Shown here piece after piece: positions 53,704 to 62,479 of a stretch of 64,000 bases of DNA; position 1 is the first letter of the stretch, and the number at the start of each line of letters is the position of its first letter. The notes beneath the pieces were generated by a model. It saw only the letters and a program-made list of their open reading frames with translations. It made no database searches and had not been told where the DNA came from. The stretch is from Alkalihalobacterium elongatum (GTDB taxonomy: Bacteria; Bacillota; Bacilli; Bacillales; Bacillaceae_F): contig NZ_WMKZ01000025.1 of NCBI RefSeq assembly GCF_019024285.1, positions 1-64,000 on the forward strand, written 5' to 3'. Made by a program: the position numbers and the translations under genes.

Positions 53704-54789
53704 ATGAAAAAAATACTTTGTACTCTAGTAGCAGGTTCATTTTTAATTGGTGGAGCTGTAAATGCTGAAGAAAATGTAGTATTACAGGATGTAGTTAAAA
53801 CAAATCCACAAACAACGCAAAATGAAGAAATCGATATCATCGAAGTTGATGATGTAGTTGAGGAAGACAGCGTATTAGAAACTGACTTTGAACTAGTAGA
53901 ATTTGTTGATATCTTTCAATCGACTTTAGTAGACTTAACTGATAGTGAGAAAGATAGATTAAGATTATTAATTGAGTTTGTAGCTAACACGAATGTTCAA
54001 TTAGAAAATCTTCTTCTACAAGGACAATTTGAGCAAGCTGCAATTTTGTTTGAGAATTACAACGAAAAGCTAGAATACATCAATGAGCTAATCCAGAATA
54101 AACAAGATGCTATTGAAGAAGCAGAAGAAAACATTGAAGAAGATCAAGCAAAAGAAGATGAAGTAAAAGATGAAGACGAAATTAAAGATGAAGATGAAAT
54201 TAAAGATGAAGATGAAATTAAAGATGAAGATGAGTTAAAAGATATCGAAGAAGAAATTTCTGAAAAAACGTCAATGCGTGGAGTAAATTTACTAGCGCTA
54301 TTAGAGCGTGATGATTTACCCGAACAAGCGAAAGAAGGAATCAGAAAAGCGCTTGCTAACCAAGCAAAAGCAGATGCAAACCGTCAAAGAGCACAAGAAC
54401 GTAAGGAGCTTCGTAAAGCAGAAAGAGAAGATAGAATTGCAGAAGAGATTGAATTAGAAGAAGAATTGCAATCAGAAGAAGTGTCTAATGAAGAAGAAGT
54501 AACAGCTCCTAAGAAAGAAAAAGTGAAAGAGCCAAAACAAAAAGATAAAAAGAATAATGAAAATATGAAAAAGGGTCAAGAAAGAGCGGAACAAGCTAGA
54601 CAAAAAGCAGAACAAAAAGCTAATCAAGCTAAAGAAAACGCAAAGCAAAAAGCAGAACAAGGCCAAAAACGCGGACATGAAGCTAAGGAACCAGGGCAAA
54701 GCCGTGGGCAAGACGCTAAAGAAAAAGGCCAAGGAAACTCAAACGGGAACGGAAATGGTAATGGCAATGGGAACGGTGGAAGGCCTTAA
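53704..54789 (+). CDS. Secreted, highly charged helical protein with low-complexity C-terminus
   Basis: A 361-residue protein with signal peptide (MKKILCTLVAGSFLIGGAVN, probable cut after NAEE or shortly before). Residues 75-125 form a helical block (LTDSEKDRLRLLIEFV, FEQAAILFENYNEKLEYI) that recalls DUF5667. Then come four KDED-type six-residue repeats (residues about 160-185), Lys/Glu-rich coiled coil, and a tail of alternating N and G. The DNA of the KDEDEI repeat is an 18-base tandem repeat. Similar N/G/P/K-rich tails end RsgI downstream, so both may work at the cell wall. Start is ATG 53704 with AAAGGAAG upstream. Confidence 0.75.
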   Translation: MKKILCTLVAGSFLIGGAVNAEENVVLQDVVKTNPQTTQNEEIDIIEVDDVVEEDSVLETDFELVEFVDIFQSTLVDLTDSEKDRLRLLIEFVANTNVQLENLLLQGQFEQAAILFENYNEKLEYINELIQNKQDAIEEAEENIEEDQAKEDEVKDEDEIKDEDEIKDEDEIKDEDELKDIEEEISEKTSMRGVNLLALLERDDLPEQAKEGIRKALANQAKADANRQRAQERKELRKAEREDRIAEEIELEEELQSEEVSNEEEVTAPKKEKVKEPKQKDKKNNENMKKGQERAEQARQKAEQKANQAKENAKQKAEQGQKRGHEAKEPGQSRGQDAKEKGQGNSNGNGNGNGNGNGGRP

Positions 54790-54806
54790 TAGGTAGCTTT
54801 AAGATG

Positions 54807-54875
54807 GACTGACTCAGATGAAGTGTTATGCACACCTCGAAGAGACGCTGACACTAAAAGAGTCAGTCTTTTTTT
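54807..54875 (+). terminator. Terminator after the charged secreted protein gene
   Basis: GACTGACTC and GAGTCAGTC pair perfectly over a long loop, followed by seven T residues. Confidence 0.8.
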
Positions 54876-54886
54876 CTAACATACTA

Positions 54887-55058
54887 CGGAGGGCTCCAGT
54901 CCATACGTCGCTAAACGGCCGCTTCCACTTTTCTTTGTCTAGTTGCAGGCGTCATCGGCTCGAGGTCGCTTCGGTCCATCAAACGTGTCCGAAAAAAGGA
55001 CACTTTTTGCTGGCCCTCCAGCGCTTGTCGCCGATAAGCTGACGCCTTCCACTTTTCT
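54887..55058. repeat. Mosaic intergenic repeat, third copy
   Basis: It runs GAGGGCTCCAGTCCATAC, GCCGCTTCCACTTTTCTT, CTCGAGGTCGCTTCGGTCCA, GTGTCC...GGACAC, GGCCCTCCAGCGCTTGTCGC and a CCTTCCACTTTTCT end, the same order as at 10787-10951. Note ACTTTTC instead of GCTTTTC in both ends, a paired change. Confidence 0.85.
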
Positions 55059-55138
55059 ACCACTTTACCGGTGGTTGAATTTAGCGTATGCTTATCGACA
55101 TATATAGTAGTGGTTTTATTGGAGAAGGTGTATCGATC

Positions 55139-55852
55139 ATGGAGAGTTCCAAACTAAAAAACTTCCTTGCACAAGCAAATACGGGGAATGATATTGCACG
55201 TGAGCAATTAATTCGTCATTATAAACCATACATTCTCAACGTGACTGGCCACGTTTGTAAGAGGTTTATCACGTGGAGTGATGAGGAGTCTAGTATTGCC
55301 TTAATTGCTTTTAATCGTGCGATCGATACGTTTTCTGAAGAAGGTGGCCGCACTTTTCAAAATTATGTCTACTTACTCATTAAAAGAGATTTAATAGACT
55401 ATTTTAGAAAAGAACAAAAGGAAGCCCATTTATCCCTTACTTTAAGTGACTCAGAACACGATATACCTGAACTGAACTTCGAAAATGATCAAGCAATTGA
55501 AAAGTATGAGGAAATGGTACAAACGCACGATCTAGTTGATGAAATCTTGGAGTTAGATCAGAAGCTAAGAGAATATAAGATTTCATTTGAAGAACTCGAA
55601 CAATATTCACCTAAACATGAAGATACCCGGCTGTCATTATTTGAAATGGCCGCTACGTTTACTAGTGATGATGAGTTTGTTGAAAGCCTAATACGAAAAA
55701 AGCAACTTCCAATTGGTCCGTTTGCTAAAAAGACAGGGTATAAACGAAAGACGATAGAACGTCATCGCAAATATGTGATAACACTCATCCTAATTAAATT
55801 AAATCCACAATGGCTTCACCTCACAGAATATATTAAGGGAACTCAAGAATAA
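55139..55852 (+). CDS. sigI: RNA polymerase sigma factor SigI
   Basis: The 237-residue protein has the SigI region 2 block (AREQLIRHYKPYILNVTGHV, SIALIAFNRAIDTF, YLLIKRDLIDYFRKEQ) and a C-terminal region with LIRKKQLPIGPFAKKTGYK and RKTIERHRKYVITLI. SigI responds to heat or envelope signals in bacilli and to polysaccharides in clostridia. ATG 55139 has GGAGAAGG upstream. rsgI starts 14 bases later, the standard pair. Confidence 0.93.
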   Translation: MESSKLKNFLAQANTGNDIAREQLIRHYKPYILNVTGHVCKRFITWSDEESSIALIAFNRAIDTFSEEGGRTFQNYVYLLIKRDLIDYFRKEQKEAHLSLTLSDSEHDIPELNFENDQAIEKYEEMVQTHDLVDEILELDQKLREYKISFEELEQYSPKHEDTRLSLFEMAATFTSDDEFVESLIRKKQLPIGPFAKKTGYKRKTIERHRKYVITLILIKLNPQWLHLTEYIKGTQE

Positions 55853-55866
55853 GGGGGGAAATAAAG

Positions 55867-57009
55867 ATGGAGACGATCAAAGGTACTGTGGTTAAAGTGA
55901 CCGAACAACAGATTGTTTTATTAACGACTGATGGTAAATTTAAGAATATTCCACGATCTCCTTCGGAGGTGCCACTCATAGGACAATCGTTTACACATAT
56001 AGAAAAGCCGAAAAGAACCATTCCAATATTCAAACTTGCATCAGTTGCAGCAGCCTTATTTTTAATTATCGTCACTTCCTTTATTTTTCCCCTAAGTGGA
56101 AAAGGTGAAGAAGTGTATATTATTTCACTTGATATTAATCCTAGCTTTGAGCTTGGAACGGATCGTCATTTACAGGTTACTCGAGCAGAAGGATTGAATG
56201 AACAGGGATTGGAGATTGTACAGACCCTGGACTGGAACGAAAACTTATATGTGGTAATAGACGAGATCATTGATCTAACAATTGAAGCAGGCTATATTGA
56301 AAAGCAAGTAGAGCCATTGGTTGTCACATCAGTTATTCCCTTACAGGAAGCTTCAGATCAATTGATTGATGACTTAAAAGATGCTATAGATACATCATTA
56401 GGAAAAAATCATGCGACTGTACCAGTTACGATTTCCCTAGATGAAAAAGAGGTTTATGACGAAGCCAAGCAATCTAATTTGCCAGTTAATTATTATAAAC
56501 AATACAAGCAGTTAGAAAAGCGAGGAATTGTTAAAAATAAAGAGGAGATCAAAGGAAAAACGATCTCAGAGTTAAAGAGAATGGAAAATCAGCCGAAAAA
56601 CGAACGAGCAAAGGAAAGATCTCAATCGTCTAAGTCTTATGAACAGAAAAAAGAGAACGACAAACAAAATAAGGGGAATTCAGATAACAAGAAACCTGCT
56701 AAAGAGCAAAAACAACAGGATAACTCAAATAGAGGAAAAGCCCCTGAAAATAAGGGCCAGGCCCCTGAAAAAGCACCAAGCAACGCTGGGAAGTCATCAG
56801 AGAACAAAGGCAATGCACCAAGTAACAAAGGGAATTCATCGAGTAATAGCGATAGTAATGGTAATGGAAAATCCCCAGCAAACAACGGAGCTGAACGACA
56901 AGAAATTAAGGGACCAGCAACACCTTCTGGACAGCAAAATCAACAAGAACGACCAGGTGCGTCAAAATCAAATCAAGCACCGCAAAATAACAATGGCAAC
57001 CGCCCATAA
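55867..57009 (+). CDS. rsgI: Anti-sigma-I factor RsgI
   Basis: A 380-residue single-span membrane protein. Residues 1-50 form the cytoplasmic RsgI_N domain that holds SigI (METIKGTVVKVTEQQIVLLT). The membrane segment is at 56-76. Just outside lies SLDINPSFELG, where an Asn-Pro bond (N91-P92) is the reported self-cleavage site in clostridial RsgI. After the juxtamembrane domain, residues 230-380 are disordered and rich in N, K, Q, P and G, with no carbohydrate-binding domain. AAGGGGGG precedes the ATG. Confidence 0.94.
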   Translation: METIKGTVVKVTEQQIVLLTTDGKFKNIPRSPSEVPLIGQSFTHIEKPKRTIPIFKLASVAAALFLIIVTSFIFPLSGKGEEVYIISLDINPSFELGTDRHLQVTRAEGLNEQGLEIVQTLDWNENLYVVIDEIIDLTIEAGYIEKQVEPLVVTSVIPLQEASDQLIDDLKDAIDTSLGKNHATVPVTISLDEKEVYDEAKQSNLPVNYYKQYKQLEKRGIVKNKEEIKGKTISELKRMENQPKNERAKERSQSSKSYEQKKENDKQNKGNSDNKKPAKEQKQQDNSNRGKAPENKGQAPEKAPSNAGKSSENKGNAPSNKGNSSSNSDSNGNGKSPANNGAERQEIKGPATPSGQQNQQERPGASKSNQAPQNNNGNRP

Positions 57010-57017
57010 TACTCATT

Positions 57018-57052
57018 ATGGTGCCAGGCACCTTTCAGGTGCCTGGCACCAT
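57018..57052. repeat. GGTGCCAGGCACC hairpin repeat, copy 5, serving as terminator
   Basis: ATGGTGCCAGGCACCT and AGGTGCCTGGCACCAT pair almost without a loop, and six T residues follow, right after rsgI. This compact copy likely ends sigI-rsgI transcription. Confidence 0.9.
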
Positions 57053-57122
57053 TTTTTCATTTCATCTTTTGTTATAATGGTGGAGAGATGTTTGAACGTT
57101 AGAAAATAAAGGAGTGTCTTAG

Positions 57123-57737
57123 ATGATTTTTATTGACCCGAAATCGCAAAGTAGGAAAGAAAATTATCAAATCTTAAGTAGTGCCGTCATTCCTCGCCCG
57201 ATCGCTTTTGTTACTTCTCAAAATGAAGAAGGAGTCGTAAACGCAGCGCCGTTTAGCTTCTTTAACGTTATCACAGCAGAGCCGCCATTAATTTCAATAT
57301 CAGTAGGCCGTAGAAACGGCGAGACCGTTAAGGATACGGGAAGAAATATTTTAAAAGGCAAAGAGTTCGTTGTGCATTTGGTGGATGAAGCAATCGTTGA
57401 CCAAATGAATCAAACCTCTGCGGAGTACCCTTCAAATGTAAGTGAGGTAAAAGAAACGGGGTTAACCTTAACAGAAAGTAAAGTAGTAAGGGTTCCAAGT
57501 ATTAAAGAAGCAAAAATTCGAATGGAATGCAGTTTGCACCAAGCAATTGCTCTCGGAACGGAAGAAGAAGCGAGTTGCGATTTGCTTATAGGAGAAGTAG
57601 TTATGTTTCATCTTGCAGATGATATTTTTGCAGATGGAAAAGTCAGCGCCAATGCGAGTCAATTGGTTAGCCGGCTTGGTGGGGCAGAATACGCACGCCT
57701 CACAGACGTATTTAGTCTGCAAAGGCCAGTAAAATAA
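57123..57737 (+). CDS. Flavin reductase-like FMN-binding protein
   Basis: A 204-residue protein of the DIM6/NTAB family: SSAVIPRPIAFVTSQNEEG, VNAAPFSFFNVITAEPPLIS, then NILKGKEFVVHLVDE. These bind FMN as dimers and reduce flavins or related substrates with NAD(P)H. The substrate is unknown. GGAGTGTC lies before the ATG. Confidence 0.9.
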   Translation: MIFIDPKSQSRKENYQILSSAVIPRPIAFVTSQNEEGVVNAAPFSFFNVITAEPPLISISVGRRNGETVKDTGRNILKGKEFVVHLVDEAIVDQMNQTSAEYPSNVSEVKETGLTLTESKVVRVPSIKEAKIRMECSLHQAIALGTEEEASCDLLIGEVVMFHLADDIFADGKVSANASQLVSRLGGAEYARLTDVFSLQRPVK

Positions 57738-57742
57738 ATCTG

Positions 57743-57768
57743 AAAACCGCCGAACTGGCGGTTTTTTT
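57743..57768 (+). terminator. Terminator of the flavin reductase gene
   Basis: AAAACCGCC pairs with GGCGGTTTT and T residues follow. Confidence 0.88.
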
Positions 57769-57777
57769 TAATATTCA

Positions 57778-57824
57778 GTGCCAGGCACCTTTATTACAAC
57801 ACAGTGATAAAGGTGCCTGGCACC
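57778..57824. repeat. GGTGCCAGGCACC hairpin repeat, copy 6
   Basis: GTGCCAGGCACCTTTAT and ATAAAGGTGCCTGGCAC pair, enclosing TACAACACAGTG. It lies between the flavin reductase terminator and gerA. Confidence 0.9.
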
Positions 57825-57927
57825 ATAATGTATAAGAATACGAAAGCTAGAAGAAAATAATTCATAAAGTAGTAAAAATTATATTAAATTGTAGTTTACA
57901 ACAAGAAAGCAGCTAAGGTGAGTCAAG

Positions 57928-59562
57928 ATGAAGCCAAAAAAAATGAAAATAAAGCCTCTATCCTCCCTAATCAATATAAAGAAACATGAAAATGAGAAAC
58001 CACAAAACGTTGAAAATGGAATTAGCATAAATAAACCCATTTTTGCTGATTTAAAAGAGAATATTGAAGAAATAAACACAATGATGGGTAATAGTAGTGA
58101 CCTCATTATCCGTGATTTCATACGAACAAGAGAACCATTAGTAAAAGGAGCAGTTATCTATCTTAAGGGAATTGTTGATGAAAAGCTTGTCAGTGATTTC
58201 ATAGTTAAAGCGCTGATTGAAGAACCAATCGATAGTGATATCCAGCCCGAACGCTCCATGGAAAGTTTATTACAATTTATTGAGAGCCAAATCCTTACAG
58301 TTGCTAATATTAAGTTTGCAGATGATTGGGATTCAATTATTCATGACCTTTTATCTGGGATGACGATTTTATTTATCGATGGGGCTAACCGAGCTCTGGT
58401 TGGAGGAACAGTAGGGGGAGAGAAACGATCAGTAGAGGAGCCGACTTCCGAAATTACGATTCGTGGTCCAAAGGATGGGTTTACAGAAACGATTAGTACT
58501 AATATTGCGTTAATAAGAAGGCGTTTAAGAAGTCCGCACTTAAGAGTTGAAATGTTACAAGTTGGTACAGTTAGTCAAACCGATGTAGCTATCGTGTATT
58601 TAGAAGGGATCGCAAACGAAAAGATTGTAAAAGAAGTAAGAGACCGACTAAATCGTATCGAAATTGATGAGATATTAAGTTCAGGAAATATTGAAGAATT
58701 AATTCAGGATCATAATTTCACTATTTTTCCAACCGTTTTTAATACAGAACGGCCGGATATTGTAGCTAATACAATTTCAGATGGCAGAGTAACGATTATC
58801 GTCGATGGAACACCATTTGTTCTTATTGTACCAACGAGTTTCTCACAATTTTTTAAAGCAGCAGAAGACTATTATCAACGCTATGATTTATCGACACTTA
58901 TTAGAATTCTAAGATATGTTGCTTTTACATTGGCGATGTTAGGGCCTTCAATTTATATTGCTTTGATTACTTTTCATCAAGATTTGATTCCAACAACATT
59001 GGTTATAAGCTTAGCTGCGCAACGAGAAGGAATTCCTTTCCCAGCTTTTATTGAAGCTTTTATAATGGAAGCCACGTTTGAAATCTTACGGGAAGCGGGT
59101 GTTAGGATGCCGCGTGCCATTGGTCAAGCGGTTTCTATTGTAGGTGCTTTAGTTATTGGACAAGCTGCCGTTCAAGCAGGTATCGTTTCAGCTGCCATGG
59201 TTATCGTTGTTGCTGGAACAGCGATCGCAAGTTTTACGACGCCTGCATACAACTTGGCTGTAGCTGGACGTATTTTACGATTTGTGATGATGGTATTTGC
59301 TGCAACGATGGGGTTATACGGAATTATGATTGGTCTTATTATGCTTGTCGCCCATTTAAGCAGCTTAAGGTCATTCGGAGTCCCTTATTTAGCCCCGTTT
59401 GCACCATTAAATCTTGAAGATCAAAAAGACGGATTGTTTCGTTTCCCGCTTTGGGCGAGCAGGAAACGCCCAAGTTTAATTAGTCAAAAAAGAACAGTAA
59501 GGATGAAACAAGGAATGAAACCAGCACCACCTAATGCAAAGGATGAGTCTCCAGATGCGTAA
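57928..59562 (+). CDS. gerA: Spore germination receptor subunit A (GerA family)
   Basis: The 544-residue protein has a soluble N-terminal half (DLIIRDFIRTREPLVKGAVI, EITIRGPKDGFTETISTNIA, RLRSPHLRVEMLQVG) and four to five membrane segments in the second half (YVAFTLAMLGPSIYIALITF, REAGVRMPRAIGQAVSIVGA). It is the A subunit of the nutrient-sensing channel in the spore inner membrane. The next gene overlaps by 8 bases. Which nutrient it senses is unknown. Confidence 0.96.
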   Translation: MKPKKMKIKPLSSLINIKKHENEKPQNVENGISINKPIFADLKENIEEINTMMGNSSDLIIRDFIRTREPLVKGAVIYLKGIVDEKLVSDFIVKALIEEPIDSDIQPERSMESLLQFIESQILTVANIKFADDWDSIIHDLLSGMTILFIDGANRALVGGTVGGEKRSVEEPTSEITIRGPKDGFTETISTNIALIRRRLRSPHLRVEMLQVGTVSQTDVAIVYLEGIANEKIVKEVRDRLNRIEIDEILSSGNIEELIQDHNFTIFPTVFNTERPDIVANTISDGRVTIIVDGTPFVLIVPTSFSQFFKAAEDYYQRYDLSTLIRILRYVAFTLAMLGPSIYIALITFHQDLIPTTLVISLAAQREGIPFPAFIEAFIMEATFEILREAGVRMPRAIGQAVSIVGALVIGQAAVQAGIVSAAMVIVVAGTAIASFTTPAYNLAVAGRILRFVMMVFAATMGLYGIMIGLIMLVAHLSSLRSFGVPYLAPFAPLNLEDQKDGLFRFPLWASRKRPSLISQKRTVRMKQGMKPAPPNAKDESPDA

Positions 59563-60751
59563 AAAAGATGTTGTCACAGTGCTGTTTACAGTTTCCTTTC
59601 TTTTAACTGGATGTTGGAACGCACAGGAACTTACTGATCTTTCATTAATATCAGCTGTTGGAATTGATAAAACCGATCAAGGGGAATTTAATGTTTCATT
59701 TCAAATTATTAATGCTGGAGAGGTGGCAACTGGACAGGAAGGAGGACAGCGAAATGCAGTAACAACCATTGTCTATTCCTCACCTGGTCAAACCGTTTTT
59801 GAAGCCATTCGCAGGACGACAAAAAAAGTACCAAGAAAAATTTACTTTCCACACACGAGTTTGATTGTCATTAGCGAACAATTTGCAAAAGAAGAAGGGA
59901 TCGATAAACTCATTGATTGGTTTGAACGTGATCACGAATTTCGCACAAATATTCAAGTTGTTATTGCAAGAAACATAACAGCTGAAGAAATTCTCATGAT
60001 TCAATCACCTGTTGAAAGAATTGCAGCCAAAAAAATTACAAATGAGATCGAGACATCAGAGAGGGTGTGGGGAGAAAATATCGTCACTGAAATTGATGAT
60101 GTTATTCAGGCTTTAGTGAGTAAGGGGAAAGAAATAACGATGAGTGGCGTTACTCTTGTAGGCGATATAAAGCTTGGGGGTACAATGGATAATTTACAGG
60201 AATCGTATCCACCTGCTTCACTAGAACTTAATGGTCTTGCTCTATTTAAAGATGGACGATTAATTCGATGGTTGGAAGGGAGAGAAGCACGAGGTACTAG
60301 TTGGGTGTTAGACCGTATCCAAAGCACAATTGTAAATCTAGACTGTAACGGAAAAACAGATGCCATTGCAATTGAAGTCATTCGCTCTCAAACCAATGTT
60401 CAGGCAAATATTGTAGAAGGTAAGCCAGAATTTAAGGTCATAATAGATGAGGAAGGAAACATTGCTGAAGCCGATTGTTCGATAGATATCTCTAGTTTTG
60501 AAGTTATTAATCAATTAGAACAACAGCTTTCAGCGAGAATTAAAGATGAGGCACTAAGCGTAATTCAGGTAGCTCAACAAGAAAAAGCTGATATTTTGGG
60601 TTTTGGTAACGTTGTTGAAAGACAATTTCCTCACGATTGGGATAAATATGAAAATGAGTGGTCAAAAATTTTTTCTACAGTTGAAGTCGATGTTGAAGTG
60701 AACGCTTTTATTCGGCGGTCAGGGATGAGAATAAATTCTTTTCGTAACTAG
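59555..60751 (+). CDS. gerC: Spore germination receptor lipoprotein subunit C
   Basis: A 398-residue Ger(x)C lipoprotein: signal ending FLLTGCWNAQEL (lipid-anchored Cys), then LSLISAVGIDKTDQGEFNVS and GQTVFEAIRRTTKKVPRKIY. ATG 59555 is chosen since AAAGGATGAG lies 8 bases before; ATG 59534 and 59543 are less well placed. It works with the A and B subunits in the spore inner membrane. Confidence 0.94.
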   Translation: MRKKDVVTVLFTVSFLLTGCWNAQELTDLSLISAVGIDKTDQGEFNVSFQIINAGEVATGQEGGQRNAVTTIVYSSPGQTVFEAIRRTTKKVPRKIYFPHTSLIVISEQFAKEEGIDKLIDWFERDHEFRTNIQVVIARNITAEEILMIQSPVERIAAKKITNEIETSERVWGENIVTEIDDVIQALVSKGKEITMSGVTLVGDIKLGGTMDNLQESYPPASLELNGLALFKDGRLIRWLEGREARGTSWVLDRIQSTIVNLDCNGKTDAIAIEVIRSQTNVQANIVEGKPEFKVIIDEEGNIAEADCSIDISSFEVINQLEQQLSARIKDEALSVIQVAQQEKADILGFGNVVERQFPHDWDKYENEWSKIFSTVEVDVEVNAFIRRSGMRINSFRN

Positions 60752-60782
60752 CTGATTTAACTGTTGAAAGGGGGGTGGGAAT

Positions 60783-61907
60783 GTGGAAAATGCAAAAATA
60801 AATGCTTTTCAATTATTTGTTTTGATCGTTCTCTTTGAGTTAGGGAGTGCGATGGTTTTGGGTGTTGGAAGCGCTGCAGAACAAGATGCATGGATAGTAG
60901 TATTACTTGGAATGAGTGCAGGGATCATCCTATTTTTTGTTTATTATTATTTATATAAACAGTACCCTACACTTCCGTTAACGGATTATCTACAACTGAT
61001 TTTAGGGAAATATCTAGGGTGGACGATCGGATTATTCTATGTAATCTATTTTCTTTACATTGGAACGAGAGTGTTAAGGGATTTTGGCGATCTTTTACTA
61101 TCTTCAACATTACCTGAAACCCCTCTATTTGTAATTAATTTATTAATGATTTGTGCGATTGCATATGTGCTTTATCTTGGCATTGAAGTTTTAGCTAGAA
61201 CTGGTGAATTTTATCTACTTTTCCTTCTTTTTATTGGTTTCGTAACAAATATATTAATTTTCTTTGCAGGAATTTTTGAGATTGATAATTTACTTCCTAT
61301 TTTAGGGGGTGGGTTGAAACCTGTTATTAATCATACATTTCCAACCGTTTTTACTTTCCCGTTTGGGGAAATGATTGTTTTTACGATGCTGCTCCCATAC
61401 TTAAATCAACAAAAAACAGCGTTTAAAGTAGCGATTTCTGCATTAACTTTTAGCGGAGTTGTCCTTGCGTATTCAGCGTGTGTAATTATTGCTGTATTAG
61501 GAGCGGATATCGCTAGCCGGTCTACGTTTCCGTTATTAGCAGCTGTTGGAAAAATAAGAGTTGCTGATTTTTTAGAACGATTAGATGCACTAGTTGTTGT
61601 AACGTTGGTGATTGGAATGTTTTTTAAAATAGCTCTTTTTATTTACGTTGGTGTTATTGGGATTAAAAGGTTGTTTAATGTCAAAAACCATCAAAAACTA
61701 GTTTTTCCGATTGGAATTATTATTCTATTTGGTTCGTTAGGGATTGCGGGAAATTTTTCAGAGCATATGGAAGAAGGCCTTAATTTAGTTCCTTATTATT
61801 TACATTTGCCGTTTCAAGTTTACATACCTTTAGTGTTAGCATTTCTTGTTCTTATTCGGAAGAAATTATTTAGTAAAAATCATTCCGTAAATCAGCATTT
61901 ACAGTAA
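60783..61907 (+). CDS. gerB: Spore germination receptor permease subunit B
   Basis: The 374-residue protein has ten membrane segments and the GerB pattern: INAFQLFVLIVLFELGSAMV, YLQLILGKYLGWTIGLFYVI, and EMIVFTMLLPYLNQQ in the middle. Subunit B resembles amino acid permeases and binds the germinant. Start is GTG 60783 behind AAAGGGGGG. The A-C-B order is one known variant of ger operons. Confidence 0.95.
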   Translation: MENAKINAFQLFVLIVLFELGSAMVLGVGSAAEQDAWIVVLLGMSAGIILFFVYYYLYKQYPTLPLTDYLQLILGKYLGWTIGLFYVIYFLYIGTRVLRDFGDLLLSSTLPETPLFVINLLMICAIAYVLYLGIEVLARTGEFYLLFLLFIGFVTNILIFFAGIFEIDNLLPILGGGLKPVINHTFPTVFTFPFGEMIVFTMLLPYLNQQKTAFKVAISALTFSGVVLAYSACVIIAVLGADIASRSTFPLLAAVGKIRVADFLERLDALVVVTLVIGMFFKIALFIYVGVIGIKRLFNVKNHQKLVFPIGIIILFGSLGIAGNFSEHMEEGLNLVPYYLHLPFQVYIPLVLAFLVLIRKKLFSKNHSVNQHLQ

Positions 61908-61914
61908 AATAAAA

Positions 61915-62145
61915 TTAACTTTTCTTTTTAAAGATTTGTCTGTAATAGTATTGTATAGGGATAGCGATGGAAATTAATAGTAATATCAAAAGAACGGTAA
62001 ATTCTCCTGGATCCATGACCCAGAAAGGGTTTAAGACATTTACTAAACTTTGGTTTAAAGGAATTCCTAATAATAAATCGATTGAAATAAGAACAAGAGT
62101 CATAGCAACTAAAAATAAAAAAAAAATCAGTAAGAGCTTAGTCAT
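61915..62145 (-). CDS. Small two-span membrane protein beside the ger operon, possible D subunit
   Basis: A 76-residue protein with two membrane segments (LLLIFFLFLVAMTLVLISID and TVLLILLLISIAIPIQYYY), a WVMDPGE loop and a basic end. It is transcribed towards gerB and ends only 7 bases from it. Small two-span D proteins encoded in or next to ger operons are known to modulate germination in Bacillus. This one fits in size, topology and place, not by a motif. Confidence 0.65.
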   Translation of the reverse strand: MTKLLLIFFLFLVAMTLVLISIDLLLGIPLNQSLVNVLNPFWVMDPGEFTVLLILLLISIAIPIQYYYRQIFKKKS

Positions 62146-62479
62146 CCTAACTATCGCCTCTCCTATTTTCTAATGATTAGGTTCTTCAATTATTGTTTCA
62201 TTACTAAAAAATATTATGAGTTCCCTTTCGAAATTTCGGTCTAATCGCACTTATGTATAGAAGAGAACACTATACCCGTTATTTTAGCCTAAAATAGAAA
62301 CAGAGCGTGATTATATGTGTGTGTGATAAAGTGTGATGTTATTTGAAATGGTGGGTTTAATCTCTACACTGTAACTAGACCTTTATCATCTTTCTAAATT
62401 TCAGTATGAAAAATTCACTTATTCCTTTTCGTAAGTTGAGCATAATAAGTCAGGACTTTATTGAGATGGAGGGTGAAAG
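62146..62479. other. Spacer between the small membrane gene and the rhodanese gene
   Basis: About 330 AT-rich bases that must hold two divergent promoters. I see no gene and no operator I can name. Confidence 0.45.

Noticed and set aside
54472-54732. Phe/Leu-rich minus-strand frame
   Set aside because: It is the reverse of the Lys/Glu-rich part of the secreted charged protein and has no ribosome site.
56637-56885. Frames inside the 3' part of rsgI on both strands
   Set aside because: They are by-products of the low-complexity N/K/P/Q-rich coding sequence.
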